A DNA stretch of 64,000 nt from Kordiimonas sp. SCSIO 12610. Lineage in GTDB: Bacteria > Pseudomonadota > Alphaproteobacteria > Sphingomonadales > Kordiimonadaceae. Below, piece by piece: positions 8,689 to 17,700 of the stretch. The notes under the pieces were generated by a model. It was not told the origin of the DNA. It saw only the letters and a program-made list of their open reading frames with translations, and searched no databases. Location of the stretch: assembly GCF_024398015.1 (NCBI RefSeq), contig NZ_CP073747.1, forward strand, positions 2,725,001-2,789,000, in the 5' to 3' direction. Each line of letters starts with the position of its first letter. Within the stretch, counting starts at the first letter, position 1. The position numbers and the translations under genes were made by a program.

Positions 8689-10971
8689 ATGAGCAAAGAT
8701 ATTACTCGCCGTGACACCATTCGTATATTCATCGGTGGTGGCATGTTAATAGCCGCATCGCCGACATCGGCGGCATTATCAAATCTAGACAAACAGATAA
8801 CTATTAATGACCTGTTTGACGGTGGTATCGGACCTATGTTTATCCTCCACCCAAACAATAGTGTTACACTGCAAGCCCCAATTCCCGACATGGGGACAGG
8901 CGTAGAAACCGCCTTACCCATGGTCTTGGCAGAAGAGCTAGACATTGATTGGGAAACAGTATCAGTTGAGCGCTTCACGCCAAATCAGCTACCTGACCCT
9001 GAGGGTAATATGACGCAAAACTATGTACACCAAGGGTCTGGCGGCAGTGCGTCTGTCAGAACGTCATGGCCACAAATTCGCAAATGCGGAATCATGACAC
9101 GAAAAATTATTTTGAAAACAGCCGCTCAAAAGTTGGGACTAAAGATTGATCAATTGTCCACAAGAAAAGGATATATAGTAGCCAATGACAAAAGCTATCC
9201 TTATGCAGATTTTCTGGATGATATCCTTATGCAAAATGCGGGTATCATAAAACAGAAATTTGTTGGACGGTATGCCAAGCATGACACACCTACTTATGAA
9301 ATAGATTTGGAAGGGGACTTTTGGGAAGTAAAAAACAAAGAAGACTATAGCATCATTGGCAAATCCAAAAAGTCACCAAGACTTGATACACTTTTGACCG
9401 GTAAGGAATCCTTTGGCATTGACCATGACATTCCAGGCCAACTCTATGCATCGATTGAACGATGTCCTTACATAGGTGGTGATATAAGTTTTTTTGACTC
9501 CAAAAAAGCGCGATCGATTAAGGGGGTAGTAGATGTAGTCCAAATACCATCTCTTTCGACTGATGATCGTAAATTAAACTCGCCCGGTGTTGCCGTGATC
9601 GCCACAAGTTATTGGGCGGCTTTCAAAGCCCGAAAATTGCTAGATATACAGTGGAACAAAGGCAATCATACTCACGAAAACAACAAGTGGCACTATGATA
9701 ATAGCGTTCAATCCTTCGAAAAAGATGACAAACGTATTTATTACTCATCAGGTGACACCGAGGCCGCATTGGCTAATGCTGAGAAAACAATAGAATCTAT
9801 ATATGACGCGCCTCATTTTGCTCATTTAACAATGGAGCCTCTAAACTGCGTAGCATGGATAAAAGATGATAGCTGTATATTTGGTGCCGGCTGTCAGTAT
9901 CCTTATCTGGTCATACAATTTGTCAACAATATGTTTAACATTCCTATCGACAATATAGACTTCCTTACCTGTAAAATAGGCGGTGGTTTCGGACGAAAAG
10001 CCAAAACAGATTATATAGTAGAAGCAATATATCTATCCAAGATCACCCAAAAACCTGTAAAAGTTATTTGGAGCCGGGAAGACGACATTCAACATGATTT
10101 CTTCAATGATATGTCTGTGGCACGTTTTAGGGGTGGCATAGATGAAAAGGGCAATATTACCGCTTGGGAAAGCTTATATTCTTCACAAGCTGGGCCTCGA
10201 ATGACCGCCTTTCCCGCTCAACTCATACCCAATATGACGATTGCTGCCACAAGAAACGATAGCAAGCTCCCTCTGGGTGCATGGCGAGGGCCAGGCCATA
10301 ACCTTGCTGGTTTTTATATGGAAGGCTTTTTGAACGAACTTGCGGAACTGGGAAACAAAGACCCTTACACTTTACGCATGGAACTTTTAGGAGAAGACAG
10401 AGAATTACCATATTCTGACTGGTACCCCAATAAAGGAGATGGTGGCATTCACACATCCCGCAACAAGGTTGTCTTACGAAAGGTAGCAGAAATGGCTAAG
10501 TGGAAAGGTGGTAATCCAGCCCAAGGCAAAGGCAGGGGTATTGCAAGCCATTTCACTTTCGGTAGTTTTGCGGCAATGGTGGTTGATGTGTCCGTTAATA
10601 GTCAGGATGGTACATTTAGAATTGATCGTGTTACAGCCGCGATTGATTGTGGCCTTGTTGTAAACCCCTCTGGTGCCCGCGCTCAAATTGAAGGTGGTAT
10701 AATAGACGGATTGTCCGCAGCTGTTCATCAGAATGTTATCGTAAACGATGGACGTGTCATAACTGAAAACTTTAATGACATCCGAATGTCGCGCATTGAC
10801 GAAAGTCCTGTCGAAATTGACATCCATTTTGTCGGGGAAGATAGCGAACCCTTCGGTACGGGTGAAATTGCCCTACCTGCATTCATCCCTGCACTAGTAG
10901 CTGCACTTCATGATGCCACAGGCATTCAGATTAGAAAGTTACCAATAGGAAACCAACTAAAAACTGCATAA
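8689..10971 (+). CDS. Molybdopterin-binding large subunit, isoquinoline/aldehyde oxidoreductase (IorB-like)
   Basis: The 760-residue protein has a twin-arginine-type leader (DITRRDTIRIFIGGG), so the enzyme is probably exported folded to the periplasm. Family marks include GGGFGRK, GAWRGPGHN and the C-terminal GEIALP segment, whose E726 matches the conserved base of xanthine-oxidase-type hydroxylases. It hydroxylates aldehydes or N-heterocycles with water as oxygen donor and works with the small subunit 5 bases upstream. No cytochrome acceptor subunit and no XdhC-type maturation gene are adjacent, so the partners must be elsewhere. Substrate unknown. A decayed IS6 fragment begins about 50 bases downstream. 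Confidence 0.9.
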   Translation: MSKDITRRDTIRIFIGGGMLIAASPTSAALSNLDKQITINDLFDGGIGPMFILHPNNSVTLQAPIPDMGTGVETALPMVLAEELDIDWETVSVERFTPNQLPDPEGNMTQNYVHQGSGGSASVRTSWPQIRKCGIMTRKIILKTAAQKLGLKIDQLSTRKGYIVANDKSYPYADFLDDILMQNAGIIKQKFVGRYAKHDTPTYEIDLEGDFWEVKNKEDYSIIGKSKKSPRLDTLLTGKESFGIDHDIPGQLYASIERCPYIGGDISFFDSKKARSIKGVVDVVQIPSLSTDDRKLNSPGVAVIATSYWAAFKARKLLDIQWNKGNHTHENNKWHYDNSVQSFEKDDKRIYYSSGDTEAALANAEKTIESIYDAPHFAHLTMEPLNCVAWIKDDSCIFGAGCQYPYLVIQFVNNMFNIPIDNIDFLTCKIGGGFGRKAKTDYIVEAIYLSKITQKPVKVIWSREDDIQHDFFNDMSVARFRGGIDEKGNITAWESLYSSQAGPRMTAFPAQLIPNMTIAATRNDSKLPLGAWRGPGHNLAGFYMEGFLNELAELGNKDPYTLRMELLGEDRELPYSDWYPNKGDGGIHTSRNKVVLRKVAEMAKWKGGNPAQGKGRGIASHFTFGSFAAMVVDVSVNSQDGTFRIDRVTAAIDCGLVVNPSGARAQIEGGIIDGLSAAVHQNVIVNDGRVITENFNDIRMSRIDESPVEIDIHFVGEDSEPFGTGEIALPAFIPALVAALHDATGIQIRKLPIGNQLKTA

Positions 10972-11019
10972 TGGTCGTCGGACGAATATAGAATATCCAG
11001 TAAATTGAAATTAAGGCTT

Positions 11020-11388
11020 GATAACGGGTATTGTCAATGGAGCCTTCTTGAAGGAAATGGGCAATAAGCATCGCAAGGAACTTGGGCGACACCTCAACAA
11101 CAGATGTGTTTGCGACGCAGACGTTTACGTCAAAATTCACACCTTCCGCTCGGACGAAGAGAACGAACCATGCTCAGGTTCAGACGAATGCGAAATTTAC
11201 AGAAATTCGCCTCTATGCATGCCTCACTATATAACCATTTTAACGGAGAACGACACTTAAACAACCGAGATACTTTTAAGCAATACCGATCCGAAGCTCT
11301 TTCGGAATGGCATCTGCTCGCGGAAACCACTGCATGAAAATCATCGCTTCTAGTGTAATTTGAGACTGGCTAGCATTAAACTGACAGC
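11020..11388 (+). mobile_element. Decayed IS6-family element, copy 2 (C-terminal transposase remnant)
   Basis: Two overlapping frames together give the C-terminal third of an IS6-family transposase. The first has ITGIVNGAFLKEMG then KELGRHLNNR. After a short insertion and frameshift comes SHLPLGRRERTMLRFRRMRN, then LQKFASMHASLYNHFNGERH and FKQYRSEALSEW. The 3' part and the flank ending attaaactgacagc (to 11388) match copy 1. The N-terminal half is missing. It lies between the molybdenum hydroxylase and the S9 peptidase, in the same direction as copies 1 and 3. Confidence 0.85.
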
Positions 11389-11403
11389 ACTAGATCAAAA
11401 CTA

Positions 11404-13407
11404 CTAGTCCACCTTTTCAACTTTGTGCTTAGCCTCTCCAATATGTTTCGCCAGGAAGTTTTCTAGCTCATTCAGTATTGTAAGCCGCGATTTCATCGTC
11501 GCCAGGTAATGACCACCATTTTCTATCTGCACATATTTGGAATCTTTACCCTGCTTAATCAATCTACGGTGAAATGCTCTAGTGTTTTTGTAGGAGACCA
11601 TGTGGTCGTTTTCCGCGGCGATCATTAATGAAGGCAATAAAAAGTCAGTTGACAAGTTATGTAATGAATTGACACCCATGTTTTTGTTGAGACCGAAATT
11701 GTGCTCTAGTTGTACGCCAATTCTTGCGTATTGTTCATCCAATTCTATTGATAACCCATTTGGAACACTGTTAATAGAAACAACACATTTAAAGGGTGTA
11801 GGCTTTCGAGAGGCTGTCATGAATGCAGTATACCCTCCCAAAGAATAGCCTATTACACAGACATTATCTCCATCTACAATTGGTTCGTTTTTAGCCCATT
11901 CAACGATATCCAAAATATGGGTATTCGCCTTTTGGTTCCATGCTCTAAACCCTCTATTTGCAGTGAGATTATGCTCTGAGTTTGTATGGCTATATTGCGG
12001 CTGAACAACAAAATACCCTAAACTAGCGAGATAATGACCTACAAATTCTATTGAATCGTTTAGCTCGTTGAAAAACCTTGCGTCACCTGACAATAGCACA
12101 ATTGGTGATTTAAACTGCTGTCTTTGTGCAAGTGGCCTATAAAGTTTTGCCACAATAGAACCAGTTTTAGATGGAATTGTTATAGCAACAGGTGCTTTCC
12201 TGTTGGCTTGCCCGGCCTTTATAGTAAGCTCGGATAGTTGTGTTTGCTTATTATCAAATACGAAGTATTTATCTGAATCATTCTGTGACGAGGATCTAAT
12301 GATGTAGATGTCGGCGTCCAGTGCTTTATCGACAATTCGATTATTTCTGTTTGGCAGCAGGCCATCAATCGATAGCTGAACGCTCTTATATTTTGAATCA
12401 AAATAATATGATTTGAGTATCGGGTCGCGGTAACTAACCCCAATAGGATTACGAAATATTGGATCTAACAGTACTTCGTCCACATCCCACGATCGGCTGA
12501 CGTAAACATCTTCAATGATGCCTCCAGAGTCCAGGTTCAACTTATATAGAGCGACCGTTCCCCAATCTGAAAGGGTAGAAAAATACCCTGCGTTCTCACC
12601 AGAGACAAAACCTTGAAATTCAAATTTTTTAAACCACTCGGATTCTGAGATATTAGACCACTCTCCATTATTGTTTTTGAGAAGCGCTCGATAACTATTT
12701 GATTCTTTAGTGTGAAGATTTATTTCGTAACCTGTAGCCAGTCTAATATTACTATTTTCATCTGCATGCCAGTTCTGAATGCCCCGTTGATCATTTCTAA
12801 CAATGTCATAAGCAGCCGTATGAACATTGATCTTTCTAATCTCATTGCGGCCGTCTTGATCACTGTCTAAACTTAATAGAATGTGATTAGGGTCATTAGG
12901 TAAAAAACTAACAAATTGGTCTTGAATCAAGGCTTCACGTTTTATCCTTTTGTAACGAGGCCCAATATTCTTTATTTTTAAATTTTTAACTAAGGATTGA
13001 ATATTTAAGTCTTTTTTTCGGCCACTTTTGGATCGATTAATTCCATATAGTCTAGTAAAATAAGTGGCTGAATTCTCGCCATGTTCGATGTAAGCTGTCT
13101 CATAAACGAGCAAAATTCGAGAATCGGACGCCCAATAAAAATCTTTTAGGTTTGCGCCCGGAAAAATGGGTGAAACCTGTCGCTTATGACCCTCAACACT
13201 GCTAAAATACGCTCTAAGTTTCCCATTTTTAGACGAAATGTAACCAATGTCTTTGCCACTTGGAGAGATTTTGACATTATGAAAACTAGGTGGAGCTGCA
13301 AACAGATTCGCCGGAATTGGCATAGATGAATTATCATCTGCTGCTTCTATCCGCACTGCGAATATTATTAGGCAAATACTTGCCCATACATGTGCTAATT
13401 GTCTCAT
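11404..13407 (-). CDS. S9-family (prolyl oligopeptidase-like) serine peptidase, secreted
   Basis: The 667-residue product has a signal peptide (MRQLAHVWASICLIIFAVRI, then EAADD), a beta-propeller-like N-terminal part (about 30-400) and a C-terminal alpha/beta-hydrolase domain. The catalytic triad is visible: S522 in GYSLGG, Asp in AENDHM, His in GGHYLAT. It would cleave small peptides in the periplasm. The start at 13407 is preceded by a G-rich ribosome-site-like stretch; the longer TTG start at 13446 would precede the signal peptide. It is a single gene bounded on both sides by IS6 fragments, which suggests acquisition as a cassette. Confidence 0.85.
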   Translation of the reverse strand: MRQLAHVWASICLIIFAVRIEAADDNSSMPIPANLFAAPPSFHNVKISPSGKDIGYISSKNGKLRAYFSSVEGHKRQVSPIFPGANLKDFYWASDSRILLVYETAYIEHGENSATYFTRLYGINRSKSGRKKDLNIQSLVKNLKIKNIGPRYKRIKREALIQDQFVSFLPNDPNHILLSLDSDQDGRNEIRKINVHTAAYDIVRNDQRGIQNWHADENSNIRLATGYEINLHTKESNSYRALLKNNNGEWSNISESEWFKKFEFQGFVSGENAGYFSTLSDWGTVALYKLNLDSGGIIEDVYVSRSWDVDEVLLDPIFRNPIGVSYRDPILKSYYFDSKYKSVQLSIDGLLPNRNNRIVDKALDADIYIIRSSSQNDSDKYFVFDNKQTQLSELTIKAGQANRKAPVAITIPSKTGSIVAKLYRPLAQRQQFKSPIVLLSGDARFFNELNDSIEFVGHYLASLGYFVVQPQYSHTNSEHNLTANRGFRAWNQKANTHILDIVEWAKNEPIVDGDNVCVIGYSLGGYTAFMTASRKPTPFKCVVSINSVPNGLSIELDEQYARIGVQLEHNFGLNKNMGVNSLHNLSTDFLLPSLMIAAENDHMVSYKNTRAFHRRLIKQGKDSKYVQIENGGHYLATMKSRLTILNELENFLAKHIGEAKHKVEKVD

Positions 13408-13447
13408 ATTACCCCCCAGAGAAAATATGGTTTTTGGTTTTCTCAAA

Positions 13448-13470
13448 CATAGAAAACTTAGTTTTCTATG
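13448..13470. promoter_or_regulatory. Perfect 11-bp palindrome upstream of the S9 peptidase gene
   Basis: The sequence catagaaaact, a single t, then agttttctatg forms a perfect inverted repeat 41 bases upstream of the peptidase start. Its position suits an operator. It could instead be a junction product of the adjacent IS6 fragment. It has no T run on the gene's side. Confidence 0.4.
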
Positions 13471-13498
13471 AATGACATTTTTTTGCAGTTCTGTCTAA

Positions 13499-13834
13499 TT
13501 GGTTTTGCTGTATGTGCGATATTCGCTTTCACTCAGAAATGTTGAAGAAATTCTGGCTGAAGGGGGAATAAATATCTGTCATGAAACGGTGCGACTTTGG
13601 TGGAACCGTTTAGGTCCAATCATAGCAAGCCGCCTTCGCAAAAGACGCTATTCAAAAGCACACAACTATTCAAATTGGCGCTAGCATATCGATGAAGTCT
13701 TTGTCAAAATCAATGGCCAAACACGGTATTTATGGCGCGCTGTTGACCATGAAGGTGAGATGCTGGAAGCTTATGTCATCAAAAAACGAGACAAAGCTGC
13801 GACCTTGAAGTTCCTCAATAAAACGATGGACTAA
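13499..13834 (+). mobile_element. Decayed IS6-family element, copy 3 (N-terminal and core remnant)
   Basis: The translation runs LLYVRYSLSLRNVEEILAEG, then INICHETVRLWWNRLGPIIA, is broken by a stop at 13682-13684, and continues HIDEVFVKINGQTRYLWRAV then DHEGEMLEAYVIKKRDKAAT. This is the helix-turn-helix plus first catalytic part of an IS6-family transposase (HLDEVF with the first catalytic Asp). The C-terminal third is missing. It is in direct orientation with copies 1 and 2 and complementary in content to copy 2, which retains only the C-terminus, on the other side of the S9 peptidase gene. Confidence 0.85.
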
Positions 13835-13858
13835 ATTACAAAAAGTTTAGTGACCAAA

Positions 13859-14692
13859 CTATTCTGAATTCTGCTGAATGATCATTTTGGCACCGCTTCC
13901 TTTGAGGTTTTGCCAAAAATTGAGTTTGCCATACTGCTCAAACAGTTCCGGTGGCAAAATAGTTTTACGCGGCATTGGCGCAACTTTTTTGCGCACTTTA
14001 TGTAGTCCTGGTGTGCCAAGTTGTTCGTCAAATACGGGGGCATCATACACAACATTGTCATAGTCATGATTAAAGCTACCGATTTCAAGAAAGTCATATA
14101 TCAATTTAATAACTTCACCGGGGCGTGCTGTCAGTAGGTCATAATCAACCAAGAGTAAACGATTGGCAAATGAGCCAAAAACAGCTTCGCTTAATGCAGA
14201 CCAAGCATACCCGACCAAGCCGTTTCTATTCGCCCAGGTTTCGCATCGCGTGTATACGCTAGTATGCTGGGCCGGGTCAGCGAACAAACGTGTGTTCTCA
14301 AATACATTAAGTTGATACTGGCGTTCCAAACTATCCATAATCCATGCAACATCCCGAACACAGGCAATCACCTTACCATCGGGAAAAAGCTGCGCAAGCG
14401 CGCCAAGATTTGCTGTCCACATCCGGTTTGTGTCAAAAACTGTTTCAACCGCAGGGCTAAGATCAGCATAGTAACTTTCGAACAAACCTCGACTTAAGCG
14501 TGCACGTTGATCAGTTGATACCATCGGGGCAAGCTCACTACCCGCACTTACGGAAGCAACCAAATTTGAAAACAATGTACCAATAGGGCTTGTCATACCA
14601 GCGTGAAACGCGGGATTTTGCCTCAGTATAGTTGCCAAAAGTGTTGATCCTGACCTAGGCAGACCTGAAATAAAATGAAACGATTTAGACAA
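13859..14692 (-). CDS. Sulfotransferase family protein
   Basis: The 277-residue protein starts with the PAPS-binding loop SGLPRSGSTLLATIL (about residues 9-23) and has the later VRDVAWI segment that resembles the 3'-phosphate-binding region. It would transfer sulfate from PAPS to a hydroxyl group of an unknown acceptor, in the cytoplasm since no signal peptide is seen. The start is TTG, with AAGGA about 9 bases upstream. It lies 57 bases downstream of the large RTX protein gene on the same strand and may be co-transcribed with it. Acceptor unknown. Confidence 0.8.
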   Translation of the reverse strand: MSKSFHFISGLPRSGSTLLATILRQNPAFHAGMTSPIGTLFSNLVASVSAGSELAPMVSTDQRARLSRGLFESYYADLSPAVETVFDTNRMWTANLGALAQLFPDGKVIACVRDVAWIMDSLERQYQLNVFENTRLFADPAQHTSVYTRCETWANRNGLVGYAWSALSEAVFGSFANRLLLVDYDLLTARPGEVIKLIYDFLEIGSFNHDYDNVVYDAPVFDEQLGTPGLHKVRKKVAPMPRKTILPPELFEQYGKLNFWQNLKGSGAKMIIQQNSE

Positions 14693-14749
14693 TCTTTTCA
14701 GTCCTTCATAAATACAATATTAGTTCACATTTGTATTTGTAACGCCTAT

Positions 14750-17700
14750 CTAGACCAACACATTAATTGAGCTAATGTCTGCAGTGGTAACACCATCTAA
14801 AACGATACTATTGCCATCGCCTAAATCAATGACAAGCCCATTCGCGCTATCCGTGGCAGACATTAAATCTACAGGGTTCGTAAGGCCTGAAAGATCTAGG
14901 GTATCATTTACAAGGTCAAAATCTGTGATAACGTCACTACCACTTCCGTCAAAGAATGCAAAGATATCAGCGCCTGAGCCACCAGTTAGTAAATCATCGC
15001 CTGGCCCCGCGAACAAAGTATCATCACCAGCGCCGCCGTCCACCGTGTCATCGCCAATGCCATTGAATAGAATATCATCACCGTCGCCGCCCAGAATACT
15101 ATCATTGCCGTCCCCGGCAAATATTTGATCGTTGCCGTCTCCGCCGTCAATAGTATCATCAGAAGTCGCTCCATCTGTCTGGGCGCCACCATAAATTATA
15201 TCATTACCCGCCCCAGCATTGATACTGTCGCTTCCGGCACCGCCGCCTAATGTATCATCACCTCCAACGCCGTATATTTCATCATCATCAAAACCTGAAT
15301 ACGCTTCATCAGCACCGTCGCCTGATATCTCACCGCTATCAACCAAACCATTGGAATTAAGGTCATTAAAGTTTCCGGTCACAATCAAATCTACGCCAGC
15401 ACCACCAAAAATAGTATCTGCTCCATCAGAACCAGACCCATCTGTGCCACCGACTAATGTATCGTTGCCAATGCCGCCACCAATAACATCATTGCCTTCA
15501 TCGCCGAAAAACTGGTCATTGCCGCTGTCACCCGGACCGGCAAAAATTTCGTCATTACCAGCTCCCCCAAAAGCGATGTCATCGCCAGCTCCAGCCGAGA
15601 TAAAATCTGCGCCTTCATCCCCTCTTAGGGTATCATTCCCTTCGTTACCGCGTAAGGTGTCATTTCCTTCGTCACCCTCAAGAATATTTGCACGTATATC
15701 CCCATCTAATGAGTCATTCCCTTCACCAGAGAATAAATTACCAGACGCGCTATCAACGGCGAAAAGAACCTGATCGTCTTCAAGTACATCAGAGACGGTA
15801 ACCGTTACAAACCCACTATTAGTAAGCCCCAAGGAATCTCGCACCATGATCGCAACGAAAAAGACACTACCCGCCTCGAAATTGATACTTGCATCATTTG
15901 CAAGTCTTAGCTCGTTACCAACGATCTGAAATAAATCTGCATCAGACGTAAAACCTAAAGAGTAACTCAGCAAGTCACCATCAGAATCAATGCTATCGAA
16001 TGTCGCGACAAGGGCACCAGTTACTTCTTCATCAAACGATACAGTATTAAACCCAAGAGTTGGAAGGGTATTCGCACTCGTTTGTAATTCTACTGCGCCG
16101 GCATCAACAGTGCCACCATTGTCAGCATCTGCTTGATCAATATCCCGGGGGTTGCCGTTTGCATCAGTTAGTAGTCCACCTGGCGCCGTACCAATATCAA
16201 GAGCAGGATTGTTAAAGTTCGGATTAAGCGCCACAGTTTGCACCGTCCCGCCATTATCTGCCAATTGACCACCACCTGTCACAGGATCAATAGAAGCAAA
16301 TACGCCTGCCGCGGCGCCGCTCGTGATGGAATTGGTGATACTATTGGGTGTACCCGCTATCTCGCCGCCAGGTCCACCATTCCCGAGGATGATTGAGTTT
16401 GTAATATCAACCGTGGCAAGAACCGATACGCCAACAGCGCCGCCATTCGGCCCGCCAGCGGTTACGGTGTTACCGGTAATCGTAGAATTGACCACGGATA
16501 AATTGCCGTTATTAGCGTAAATGCCGGCGCCGTTCCTGCCAGAATTACCAACGACCGTCACATTGGTGAGCGTAACATCGCCAACATTGCCACCAAAGCT
16601 GTCGACATAAATGCCGCCACCGCCAAAAGCCGTTGCAGTGTTATCAGAGAAGGTTGAGTTCGTGATCGTCAATACACCGCCGCGGTTCTGGAGGCCACCA
16701 CCACCACCGCCAACATTGCCGGAAAATGTGCTGTCACTGATCGTTGTGTTGGTTCCGAGGAAGGTAAACAACCCACCGCCAAAGCCCGGCGCATTATTGT
16801 CGGAAACCGTACTATTGGTGATAATGAGCGTGGTGCCCCCGTCCTCGCTCACAATACCGCCACCGTCTTCGGCTGTATTGCCTGTAATCACGCTATCGCT
16901 AACCGTCAACGTGCTGCCGTCTCGCTGCCGGATGCCTCCACCACCCTCAAGGCCAATGGTGTCACCGCCAGTGATCACCAAGCCATTGAGGGTCAGGTCC
17001 GTGGCACCTCCCATAACATCAATGACCCGGTTGGTGCCATTGCCATCAATTGTAATGTCGGGTGTACCGTCACCGTCAATATCGCCGTCGATCGTAAGCG
17101 CGCCGACAGTGCCCGCGTTAAAACCAATATCCAAATCGGTATTACCGTCGGCCCCGAATGTATCAAAAAGTGTGATCGTACCACCCGCGAGACTCGGGTC
17201 AAATGTGATGACATCATCGGTGGCATCGGTTGTTTGTGCGAACGCAATCGCCTCACGGAGCGATGTTAGGCCGTCTAAATCATCAACCACATCATCAAGC
17301 GTGGTAACGACAAGGCTTCCGGCCTCTATAATATTGAGGCTAATTGTCTGGGGTTCACCAACACCCGTATCGCTCGGTGTAATCGTCAGGGTTGCCGCGC
17401 CAAAACCATTCACACCGACGGCGCCCGTGTAGGGAATGGTGAATGTATCCAGATATGTATTAATGTCGGCGGCTGTGCCCGTGAGCGTAAAGGTTTGCCC
17501 ATCAACGACAAGTTCAGTGACACCCGCACCGATGCCTGAACCGTCGCTCGGCGCATCAAAGGAGCCGCTATCGACCTCAAATGTTAATGTGACGATATCA
17601 CCTTCTGCGTCCGCAATAGTGGAGGCCGACAGATCGAAATTAATTTCAGAGCCCTCAAGCGCGAAAAGGGTAGGTCCAAGCCCACTTATTGTTGGTTCGT

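Noticed and set aside
163-13834. An intact, mobile composite transposon
   Set aside because: All three IS6 fragments are truncated or carry stops, and no paired terminal repeats or target duplications could be found.
15500-15720. Regular short repeats that could be mistaken for a CRISPR array
   Set aside because: The repeats are degenerate, contiguous and in frame with GGxGxDxx nonapeptides; there are no unique spacers.
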